Below, one piece after another: positions 21,301 through 23,681 of a DNA stretch of 23,681 nucleotides. The position numbers and the translations under genes are program-made. Where the stretch lies: contig BMAT01001722.1 of assembly GCA_019649035.1 (NCBI GenBank), forward strand, positions 302,192-325,872, written 5' to 3'. Every line of letters begins with the position of its first letter. Position 1 is the stretch's first letter. The notes under the pieces were generated by a model. That model was not told the origin of the DNA and did no database searches. It saw only the letters and a program-made list of their open reading frames with translations. This DNA is from Elysia marginata (lineage: Eukaryota; Mollusca; Gastropoda; Plakobranchidae).

Positions 21301-23274
21301 GCAGGGAGTGCCAGAGACAATTGACAAGCTTTCAAAGGCTGATATCAAAATCTGGGTGCTGACTGGGGATAAACAGGAGACAGCTATCAATATTGGTATA
21401 GTGTTATGCAGAAATATTTCAATTTTAAACAATCAAAAAATTCCTGAAAAAAAAAACAACAACAAAGAAGTAGACTTTTTACTTCCATTTTCTCCCACCT
21501 GTAGGGCAATTAAAATTGTCACCTTTACCTTTAAAATCATATGTTGTGAAAGATGAATCATACAACACAGATCATTCCAAGGTATTTTTTATTATTTTGA
21601 ATTTTTGTTGTGTAGCTCATTTAGTAGCTGAAGGCTAGTATTAGAAATGGCAGAAACAAGGCTTAGCTTGATTGGAACTCGAACCAGTTTGATAAAAGCT
21701 CAATTCAGTCAAAAGAGGAAGCAGCTTTAGGCAGTTTTATGCATTAAAAGATTCTAGTCTTTTTAAAGCAGCGTATTTTTCTTATGTCTAGCCCATTAAG
21801 CGAGGAAAGAAATGGCAACAATATATTCAATATATTTGTGGAGAGCATCTTAACTCAATTGATTATTGTTTGAAAAAAAAAAGGACATTTAAAGACTGAA
21901 CTCAATTGTCATAAACACACAAAAGTTGATTGGTGTTTAACTGCCATCTCTTGAAAGTTTATATGAAGAAAGATTATCAGCCGTAGCAGAAAAGATCTTG
22001 AAAGATGACACCCACCCAGCAAGGAAATAAATTATGTTGATTTTTTTTACCCCACGGGCGTAGACTAAGGCCTTTCAAAGGAAATAACAATTAGTAAATA
22101 GCTTCTTTCCCCAAGCTCTAAAATATTTTAATGGAACTAGAAATTAGAAATTATTTTAATTGAATCTTTTGATTAAATGAAAGACACATTAGGATGGGAT
22201 GTTTCATTAAGCCAGATGGGTTAAGAGGAGTGCGTGTATTACTTATTTGTAGTGACAAAAGAGAGAAAATGCTGGACAGAGAGAGAGAGAGAGAGAGATG
22301 ACATTTTTTTTAAATACATGTACAGATTATCTGTAATAGTGTACTTTAAGATAATATTCATCATATTAAAATGCGTCAGGCTGGCCGAGCATTGCATATT
22401 TTCAACATGTACTTACGTTACTCTGTATTGACTGAATAAACTTGAATTGAATCGATCAATCATATTTTGAATGAACCTAAAGAAATATTAGTGCCAAGGA
22501 GTATGTAATTATGTGTTGTATAAGTTTATGGATTTTTGATTTAATGTAATTTATTCATTTTTTAAACTACCCAGGTTATTCTTGCAAGTTGCTGAATGAA
22601 TCTATGGATCTCTTAGTTATCAATGAGGAATCGCTGGATGTAAGTTGTTTGTTTACTAGTAAATCTTGATATTGTTTGTATGCATTTTGTCTCACATGAA
22701 AGTCAACATGTAATGCGGAGAGCTGCATTAATCACTATCTTATATAAATAATGAAATACAAATACCAAACTTGTCCCCTTCAAAGGAAATACTACGAGAA
22801 GCTTTGCAAATTTGGCCATGTAGTCTATTCATGAAAAAATGAGTAAATTGGTATACTTTTGTACAATGAACTCTCCTCTTTTGACTTCTGTACATATCAA
22901 CACAATAAAGATTCAGATCAAATTTTATACTTAAAACATAGGTTATAGAGTTGTGTATGCTGTGCAATAATCTTTAAGTAATGTTTAAATGCTCAAAGTG
23001 AAAATGATGCGTGTTTGTTTGTCATTAATTTTTTCTTTATTACAAAAATAATTAACTGCCCTAGGACCTCCTCAACATTGAGCCATAAGCATTGAGTTTT
23101 ACTTATGTATTATAAATGCATCATCTATCAAGAAGGTCTTTAATGCTTTGTTTCCTTGTATCCTTTTTGCCAATATTAATACAGGCCACGAGGGATGCTT
23201 TAGTTCGCCACAAAGCAGAGTTTGGAGAACAGCTAGGCAAGGAGAACTATGTAGGCATGATAATAGATGGTCAG
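263..23274 (+). CDS. ATP8A: P4-ATPase phospholipid flippase, ATP8A-type (internal part, 22 exons, 645 codons)
   Basis: Joined exons: 263-361, 799-844, 1310-1424, 2058-2127, 2304-2431, 5204-5274, 6394-6491, 7594-7702, 14126-14253, 15076-15153, 15443-15531, 15981-16050, 16486-16597, 16873-16955, 17586-17635, 18850-18919, 19335-19419, 19883-20022, 20836-20883, 21305-21395, 22575-22639, 23185-23274. All introns are GT..AG and the frame is kept throughout. Seen in the fragment: [13 protein letters not shown] (residues 1-13), DGET (101-104), NNLIPISL (264-271), DKTGT (321-325), KGA (470-472), TGDK (583-586). These are diagnostic of P4-ATPases, and SPTGRYTT fits ATP8A better than ATP8B. Family knowledge: a CDC50-associated flippase moving phosphatidylserine and phosphatidylethanolamine to the cytosolic leaflet of Golgi, endosome and plasma membranes. 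The fragment is a little over half of the roughly 1150-residue family length. Start, GDGxND loop, M5-M10 and stop lie outside. Whether it is nearer ATP8A1 or ATP8A2 cannot be settled by eye; invertebrates often have one co-orthologue. Confidence 0.95.
362..798 (+). other. Intron 1
   Basis: 437 bp, AT-rich, GT..AG (gtgagt to ttttccag). No repeat, RNA gene or coding signal recognised. Confidence 0.85.
799..844 (+). CDS. ATP8A: ATP8A exon 2: start of the actuator domain after M2
   Basis: Fragment residues 34-48, [15 protein letters not shown], followed by one base of codon 49. It corresponds to the family KRHKADxxVN region. A second in-line GT at 849 is possible, but the donor at 845 (gtaggt) is preferred: the single G joins TG of exon 3 to give Val and the expected VHRDG continuation. 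Confidence 0.88.
845..1309 (+). other. Intron 2
   Basis: 465 bp, AT-rich with several T runs. No recognisable gene or repeat. Confidence 0.85.
1310..1424 (+). CDS. ATP8A: ATP8A exon 3: actuator domain
   Basis: Completes residue 49 (Val), encodes 50-86 and gives two bases of residue 87 (Ser). Reads [20 protein letters not shown] and then [10 protein letters not shown]. The VGDI and PAD..LLSS patterns are conserved in P-type actuator domains. Donor gtagga at 1425. Confidence 0.93.
1425..2057 (+). other. Intron 3
   Basis: 633 bp, AT-rich, with a short TG-rich stretch near 1660-1680. The open frames across 1750-2057 resemble no protein I know and run into exon 4 by chance. Confidence 0.8.
2058..2127 (+). 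CDS. ATP8A: ATP8A exon 4: actuator loop with DGET
   Basis: Completes residue 87 (Ser) and encodes 88-110: [20 protein letters not shown] then LRQ, nearly identical to vertebrate ATP8A. DGET (2098-2109) is the P4 version of the P-type TGES loop, whose Glu drives dephosphorylation of the catalytic Asp. Ends in phase 0 with donor gtatat. Confidence 0.96.
2304..2431 (+). CDS. ATP8A: ATP8A exon 5: actuator domain
   Basis: Residues 111-152 plus two bases of 153 (Arg). Starts [19 protein letters not shown] and continues to [20 protein letters not shown], matching the family CExPNRxLYxFxGN block. Donor gtgaag at 2432. The preceding intron (2128-2303) is the shortest here at 176 bp. Confidence 0.95.
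2527..2637. repeat. 37-bp minisatellite, three copies
   Basis: Units begin at 2527, 2564 and 2601, each opening with gtRaaagcaaRgttcaaga (R is A or G). The first 20 bases differ by only 1-4 substitutions; the second half of each unit has diverged more. The array starts about 95 bp after the exon 5 donor. Confidence 0.85.
2792..3073. mobile_element. Possible MITE-like block with 12-bp terminal inverted repeats
   Basis: gtgaaattgctc at 2792-2803 is the exact reverse complement of gagcaatttcac at 3062-3073. The interior is richer in G and C than the flanks and contains a strong hairpin. Flanks tatgaaag and atgtaaag are only imperfectly alike, so a target-site duplication is not proved. A 12-bp match at this distance is close to what chance allows in a window this size. 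Confidence 0.3.
2891..2926. repeat. Interrupted stem-loop inside the MITE-like block
   Basis: ggctgg (2891-2896) pairs with ccagcc (2921-2926), and ttcagcc (2902-2908) pairs with ggctgaa (2913-2919) around a TTTT loop. Unequal unpaired bases (5 versus 1) separate the two stems. Confidence 0.6.
3127..3149. repeat. (TA)n microsatellite
   Basis: Uninterrupted TA dinucleotides, about 11.5 units, in intron 5. Confidence 0.9.
4477..4495. repeat. Short perfect hairpin
   Basis: atcatctt (4477-4484) and aagatgat (4488-4495) are exact reverse complements around a 3-base loop. No function inferred. Confidence 0.5.
5204..5274 (+). CDS. ATP8A: ATP8A exon 6: actuator domain
   Basis: Completes residue 153 (Arg), encodes 154-176 ([20 protein letters not shown] then WIY) and gives the first base of 177 (Gly). 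The DQILLRGxxLxNT block is a P4-ATPase signature. Acceptor ttaacag, donor gtagga. Confidence 0.95.
5275..6393 (+). other. Intron 6
   Basis: 1119 bp, AT-rich. Contains an AGATCTAAAGATCT palindromic word near 6012-6025. No coding or RNA signal. Confidence 0.85.
6394..6491 (+). CDS. ATP8A: ATP8A exon 7: end of the actuator domain, approach to M3
   Basis: Completes residue 177 (Gly) and encodes 178-209: [20 protein letters not shown] then [12 protein letters not shown]. It matches the family VxYTGxxTKxMxN...PxKxSxxE pattern. The donor gttatt at 6492 is weaker than the others, but the junction to exon 8 is in frame and collinear with ATP8A. Confidence 0.94.
6492..7593 (+). other. Intron 7
   Basis: 1102 bp, AT-rich. 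No recognisable feature; an antisense open frame at 7002-7211 looks random. Confidence 0.85.
7594..7702 (+). CDS. ATP8A: ATP8A exon 8: transmembrane helix M3
   Basis: Residues 210-245 and the first base of 246. The hydrophobic run [18 protein letters not shown] is M3, followed by [18 protein letters not shown]. The SxxWY element before M4 is typical of the family (xDWYL in vertebrates). Least conserved of the exons, as expected for this loop. Donor gtgaga. Confidence 0.9.
8426..8447. repeat. Perfect GC-containing hairpin
   Basis: ttttccggc (8426-8434) and gccggaaaa (8439-8447) are exact reverse complements around AAAT. It stands out in AT-rich surroundings. Confidence 0.75.
8923..8938. repeat. 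16-bp perfect palindrome
   Basis: gtacacaattgtgtac reads the same on both strands. It could be a dimeric factor site or chance. Confidence 0.75.
10265..10275. other. Assembly gap (11 N)
   Basis: Eleven N bases directly after a run of G (10257-10264). The gap probably marks a homopolymer that could not be read through; its true length is unknown. Confidence 0.95.
11187..11238. repeat. TCAA microsatellite with adjacent GC-richer 3' segment
   Basis: gggacccaagccctgagagc and following bases lead into four TCAA units (11223-11238). A GC-richer block followed by a tetranucleotide tail resembles the 3' end of a SINE or LINE, but no promoter boxes or target duplication were found. Confidence 0.35.
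14126..14253 (+). CDS. ATP8A: ATP8A exon 9: M4 with the PISL motif
   Basis: Completes residue 246 (Asp) and encodes 247-288. [20 protein letters not shown] then [18 protein letters not shown]. The Asn pair (264-265) and Ile of PISL (269) line the lipid path in ATP8A2. The residue after PISL is Gln (272), where human ATP8A1 has Leu. Phase 0 end, donor gtaaga. Confidence 0.96.
14254..15075 (+). other. Intron 9
   Basis: 822 bp. Mostly AT-rich, with a GC-richer block around 14616-14699 that holds a diverged 42-bp tandem duplication. Otherwise empty. Confidence 0.8.
14616..14699. repeat. Diverged 42-bp tandem duplication in a short open frame
   Basis: Bases 14616-14657 and 14658-14699 agree at 26 of 42 positions by my count. 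They lie in a 53-codon open frame (14580-14738) where the copies read [14 protein letters not shown] and [14 protein letters not shown]. Similarity is better at protein than DNA level, but the frame has no known homologue. Confidence 0.4.
15076..15153 (+). CDS. ATP8A: ATP8A exon 10: M4 to P-domain connector
   Basis: Residues 289-314, [20 protein letters not shown] then NEELGQ; phase 0 on both sides. The [12 protein letters not shown] block leads directly to the phosphorylation site in all P4-ATPases. Donor gtaagt. Confidence 0.96.
15443..15531 (+). CDS. ATP8A: ATP8A exon 11: catalytic phosphorylation site DKTGT
   Basis: Residues 315-343 plus two bases of 344. [20 protein letters not shown] then [10 protein letters not shown]. 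Asp 321 (15461-15463) is the residue phosphorylated by ATP. Acceptor tatttcag, donor gtgagt. The preceding intron (15154-15442, 289 bp) holds nothing recognisable. Confidence 0.97.
15532..15980 (+). other. Intron 11
   Basis: 449 bp, AT-rich. An open frame (15600-15812) shows no homology. It sits where vertebrate ATP8A1 has a longer linker, so an alternative in-frame exon was looked for but none was convincing. Confidence 0.8.
15981..16050 (+). CDS. ATP8A: ATP8A exon 12: linker into the nucleotide-binding domain
   Basis: Completes residue 344 (Gly) and encodes 345-367: [20 protein letters not shown] then NDH. Acidic and poorly conserved. The [12 protein letters not shown] part corresponds to the vertebrate FSDxxLLENL stretch. 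The linker is clearly shorter than in human ATP8A1. Donor gtaagt. Confidence 0.9.
16051..16485 (+). other. Intron 12
   Basis: 435 bp with T-rich stretches. No feature recognised; antisense open frames here are chance. Confidence 0.85.
16486..16597 (+). CDS. ATP8A: ATP8A exon 13: N domain, LAVCHTVVP
   Basis: Residues 368-404 plus the first base of 405. [20 protein letters not shown] then [17 protein letters not shown]. The AVCHTV.P and Y.ASSPDE elements are hallmarks of the P4 nucleotide-binding domain. Donor gtaatt. Intron 13 (16598-16872, 275 bp) has nothing notable. Confidence 0.96.
16873..16955 (+). CDS. ATP8A: ATP8A exon 14: N domain, [10 protein letters not shown]
   Basis: Completes residue 405 (Asp) and encodes 406-432: [20 protein letters not shown] then DYVIVDV. 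With the exon 13 end this makes SPDEAALV, the conserved ATP-binding-domain motif. Donor gtgagt. Confidence 0.95.
16956..17585 (+). other. Intron 14
   Basis: 630 bp, AT-rich, ending in a T-rich tract and tacag. No gene or repeat recognised. Confidence 0.85.
17586..17635 (+). CDS. ATP8A: ATP8A exon 15: N domain, LNVLEFT
   Basis: Residues 433-448 plus two bases of 449. [16 protein letters not shown] continues into the next exon as S-KRKRMS. The donor gtgtgt at 17636 is non-optimal. Only 50 nt, but the phase and motif match exactly. Confidence 0.93.
17636..18849 (+). other. Intron 15
   Basis: 1214 bp. The middle (about 18230-18620) is less AT-rich and has several short dyads, including taagaccCAggtctta (18368-18383) and gttgtgagcac / gttgcgagcac direct repeats. 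An antisense open frame (18335-18619, 94 codons) covers it but resembles no known protein. The block may be an old unclassified insertion. Confidence 0.7.
18368..18383. repeat. 7-bp-arm perfect hairpin in intron 15
   Basis: taagacc and ggtctta are exact reverse complements around CA, within the less AT-rich block. Confidence 0.6.
18850..18919 (+). CDS. ATP8A: ATP8A exon 16: N domain, KRKRMS and KGA
   Basis: Completes residue 449 (Ser) and encodes 450-472: [20 protein letters not shown] then KGA. The family [12 protein letters not shown] motif and the KGA Lys (470), which contacts ATP, are both present. Donor gtaagt. Confidence 0.96.
18920..19334 (+). other. Intron 16
   Basis: 415 bp, AT-rich. 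No feature recognised. Confidence 0.85.
19335..19419 (+). CDS. ATP8A: ATP8A exon 17: N domain after KGA
   Basis: Residues 473-500 plus the first base of 501. [20 protein letters not shown] then HLEHFASI. With exon 16 this gives [11 protein letters not shown], where most relatives have KGADTVIYxRL. The HLExFA.xGLRTLC pattern is conserved. Donor gtgagt. Confidence 0.95.
19420..19882 (+). other. Intron 17
   Basis: 463 bp, AT-rich. Antisense open frames here show no homology. Confidence 0.85.
19883..20022 (+). CDS. ATP8A: ATP8A exon 18: end of the N domain
   Basis: Completes residue 501 (Gly) and encodes 502-547. [20 protein letters not shown] then [20 protein letters not shown] and AELIEK. GLRTLC and the W..xY..AS..I..R..KLEE helix are conserved in P4-ATPases. 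Longest exon here (140 nt); donor gtgggt. Confidence 0.96.
20023..20835 (+). other. Intron 18
   Basis: 813 bp. Contains a 120-bp purine-rich tract at 20267-20390; the rest is AT-rich without recognisable features. Confidence 0.85.
20267..20390. repeat. Purine-rich (GAA/AGA) tract
   Basis: Almost all A and G on the + strand, with many GAA, AGAAG and GAAAG words. No stop-free exon in the required phase: a TGA occurs soon after the only nearby AG. It is low-complexity sequence that could also bind splicing regulators. Confidence 0.7.
20836..20883 (+). CDS. ATP8A: ATP8A exon 19: start of the P-domain core
   Basis: Residues 548-563, [16 protein letters not shown]; phase 0 on both sides and only 48 nt. 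The [12 protein letters not shown] motif follows the N domain in every P4-ATPase. Donor gtgagt. Confidence 0.96.
20884..21304 (+). other. Intron 19
   Basis: 421 bp, AT-rich with T/G runs at 20995-21035. Ends in ttttgctgcag. No other feature. Confidence 0.85.
21305..21395 (+). CDS. ATP8A: ATP8A exon 20: P domain with TGDK
   Basis: Residues 564-593 plus the first base of 594. [20 protein letters not shown] then [14 protein letters not shown] (21362-21373) is the P-domain motif that coordinates ATP and phosphate. The donor gtatag at 21396 is weak, and the frame stays open for 53 more codons into the intron. Confidence 0.96.
21505..21581 (+). other. Candidate cryptic or poison exon in intron 20
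   Basis: A strong acceptor (pyrimidine-rich tract 21474-21500, then cacctgtag) is followed by 77 nt that stay open in the phase set by exon 20 and end in AAG with a gtattt donor at 21582. Because 77 is not a multiple of three, inclusion would shift exon 21 into a frame with an early TGA. The 25 residues encoded are not conserved ATP8A sequence. It is a prediction from splice signals only. Confidence 0.3.
21941..22027 (+). pseudogene. Decayed non-LTR reverse-transcriptase C-terminal fragment
   Basis: Between two in-frame stops, 29 codons read [20 protein letters not shown] then KDDTHPARK. The LPSLExLYxxRL...A..I..DxxHP pattern is what I recognise from the region after the polymerase domain in many animal non-LTR retrotransposon ORF2 proteins. 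The upstream in-frame codons (LIGV then a stop) could be the decayed residue run before LPSL. Stops on both sides mean it is dead. Its exact clade cannot be named from so short a piece. Confidence 0.5.
22278..22298. repeat. (AG)n microsatellite
   Basis: About ten uninterrupted AG dinucleotides in intron 20. Confidence 0.9.
22378..22456. mobile_element. Possible 3' end of a retroposon (AATAAA plus TTGAAT tail)
   Basis: A GC-richer segment (caggctggccgagc) is followed by AATAAA (22435-22440) and then ttgaattgaatcgatcaatc. Short repeated tails of this kind end many SINEs and LINEs. It lies 350 bp past the reverse-transcriptase fragment and could belong to the same insertion. No target-site duplication was identified. 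Confidence 0.3.
22575..22639 (+). CDS. ATP8A: ATP8A exon 21: P domain, INIGYSCKLL
   Basis: Completes residue 594 (Gly) and encodes 595-615: [20 protein letters not shown] then D. Matches family ETAINIGxSCxLL...M...xIN. Phase 0 end, donor gtaagt. Confidence 0.95.
22640..23184 (+). other. Intron 21
   Basis: 545 bp, AT-rich. No feature recognised; an antisense open frame (22740-22967) looks random. Confidence 0.85.
23185..23274 (+). CDS. ATP8A: ATP8A exon 22: P-domain insert, ends at IIDGQ
   Basis: Residues 616-645, [20 protein letters not shown] then [10 protein letters not shown]; phase 0. Corresponds to the variable helix and the (A/L)IIDGxxL strand of the P domain in vertebrate ATP8A. Donor gtatgt. 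Downstream exons with the GDGxND loop and M5-M10 are outside the window. Confidence 0.94.
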
Positions 23275-23650
23275 GTATGTTTAAACCTCTGTGTGCCTCT
23301 AGTTTTGTGTACGTCTCTCTTTCTCTTTCTTTTCTTGCCTGCCTGCAATGAATTACATTGTACTTGAATTAATGCTGTATCGTTGCCTTTAAATGATGTA
23401 CAAGTTGTACATGAATGTTTGGTGCCTTAAGCTCTCGCTTAATTACTGGAAAAGGCTCTTTACAAGTGTAGTTATTATTACCTGTCTAGTGCTTTATGTA
23501 CCTCTTTGTCTCTCTCTCTCTTTGCCTGTCTGTCTGGCTATGTGTGCTTGTGTCTCTCTTTCCCTCTTTACCTGTCTATCTGTCTGTCTGTCCCTCTTTC
23601 CCTCTTTATCTGTCTGTCTGTCTGTCTGTCTGTCGCTCTCGCTCTCTCTC

Positions 23651-23681
<31 letters not shown>
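23275..23681 (+). other. 5' part of intron 22
   Basis: Begins with the gtatgt donor. The second half is a pyrimidine-rich microsatellite that runs off the window edge. Confidence 0.85.
23501..23681. repeat. Compound CT / TCTG microsatellite
   Basis: Runs of TC, TCTG (TGTC) and CCTCTTTC units cover about 180 bp and continue past the right edge. Almost pure pyrimidine plus G on the + strand. Confidence 0.95.

Larger units (their letters stand above)
21396..22574 (+). other. Intron 20
   Basis: 1179 bp and the richest in features: a candidate cryptic exon (21505-21581), a decayed reverse-transcriptase fragment (21941-22027), a GA microsatellite (22278-22298) and an AATAAA / TTGAAT tail (22435-22456). 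Confidence 0.85.

Noticed and set aside
22378..22395. ggctggccgag resembling a tRNA A box
   Set aside because: No B box at the right distance and no cloverleaf can be drawn.
22435..22440. AATAAA read as a polyadenylation signal of the gene
   Set aside because: ATP8A exons continue in frame beyond it; it more likely belongs to a retroposon tail.
263..23274. Assignment as ATP8B, ATP9, ATP10 or ATP11
   Set aside because: [34 protein letters not shown] and the N-domain blocks agree best with ATP8A; ATP8B has a different loop after QIP.
1..23681. Operons, CRISPR arrays, phage or bacterial defence genes
   Set aside because: The whole window is one intron-rich animal gene; no prokaryotic-type coding or repeat structure is present.

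Overview
The window is eukaryotic DNA, AT-rich and dominated by introns. It carries the middle part of one gene on the + strand: a P4-ATPase (phospholipid flippase) of the ATP8A type. I found 22 consecutive coding exons between 263 and 23274. All have GT..AG boundaries, and every exon junction keeps the reading frame. Together they give 1935 nt, or 645 codons, with no internal stop. Neither the start codon nor the stop codon is here. The open ends are at a codon boundary on both sides (phase 0). The missing N-terminus lies to the left. The missing right part is the rest of the P domain, with its GDGxND loop, and membrane helices 5-10.

The protein reads in order: end of M1 and M2 (exon 1), actuator domain with the P4-type DGET motif (exons 2-7), M3 (exon 8), M4 with the NN and PISL motifs (exon 9), DLDMY and [12 protein letters not shown] stretch (exon 10), phosphorylation motif DKTGT (exon 11), a short acidic linker and the nucleotide-binding domain with SSPDE, FTSKRKRMS and KGA (exons 12-18), then the first half of the P domain with [13 protein letters not shown] and TGDK (exons 19-22). 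By homology this is an aminophospholipid flippase that needs a CDC50-type partner. It would move phosphatidylserine, and probably phosphatidylethanolamine, to the cytosolic leaflet.

The organism is an animal. The combination of a conserved ATP8A, introns of 0.2-6.4 kb, TCTG/CT and GA microsatellites, and scattered AGATCTAGA-type words suggests a lophotrochozoan, possibly a gastropod mollusc. This is a weak inference, not a demonstration.

Region by region: 1-2431 holds exons 1-5. Intron 5 (2.8 kb) has a 37-bp minisatellite and a MITE-like inverted-repeat block. Exons 6-8 follow at 5204-7702. Intron 8 (6.4 kb) carries an 11-N assembly gap and several perfect palindromes. Exons 9-20 lie at 14126-21395. 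Intron 20 (1.2 kb) contains a candidate frame-shifting cryptic exon, a decayed reverse-transcriptase tail fragment, a GA microsatellite and a TTGAAT tail. Exons 21-22 follow, then a long CT/TCTG microsatellite at the right edge. I saw no second gene, tRNA, rRNA, CRISPR or nested gene. I did not find a new biological system; the observations worth a second look are modest and listed with their limits.
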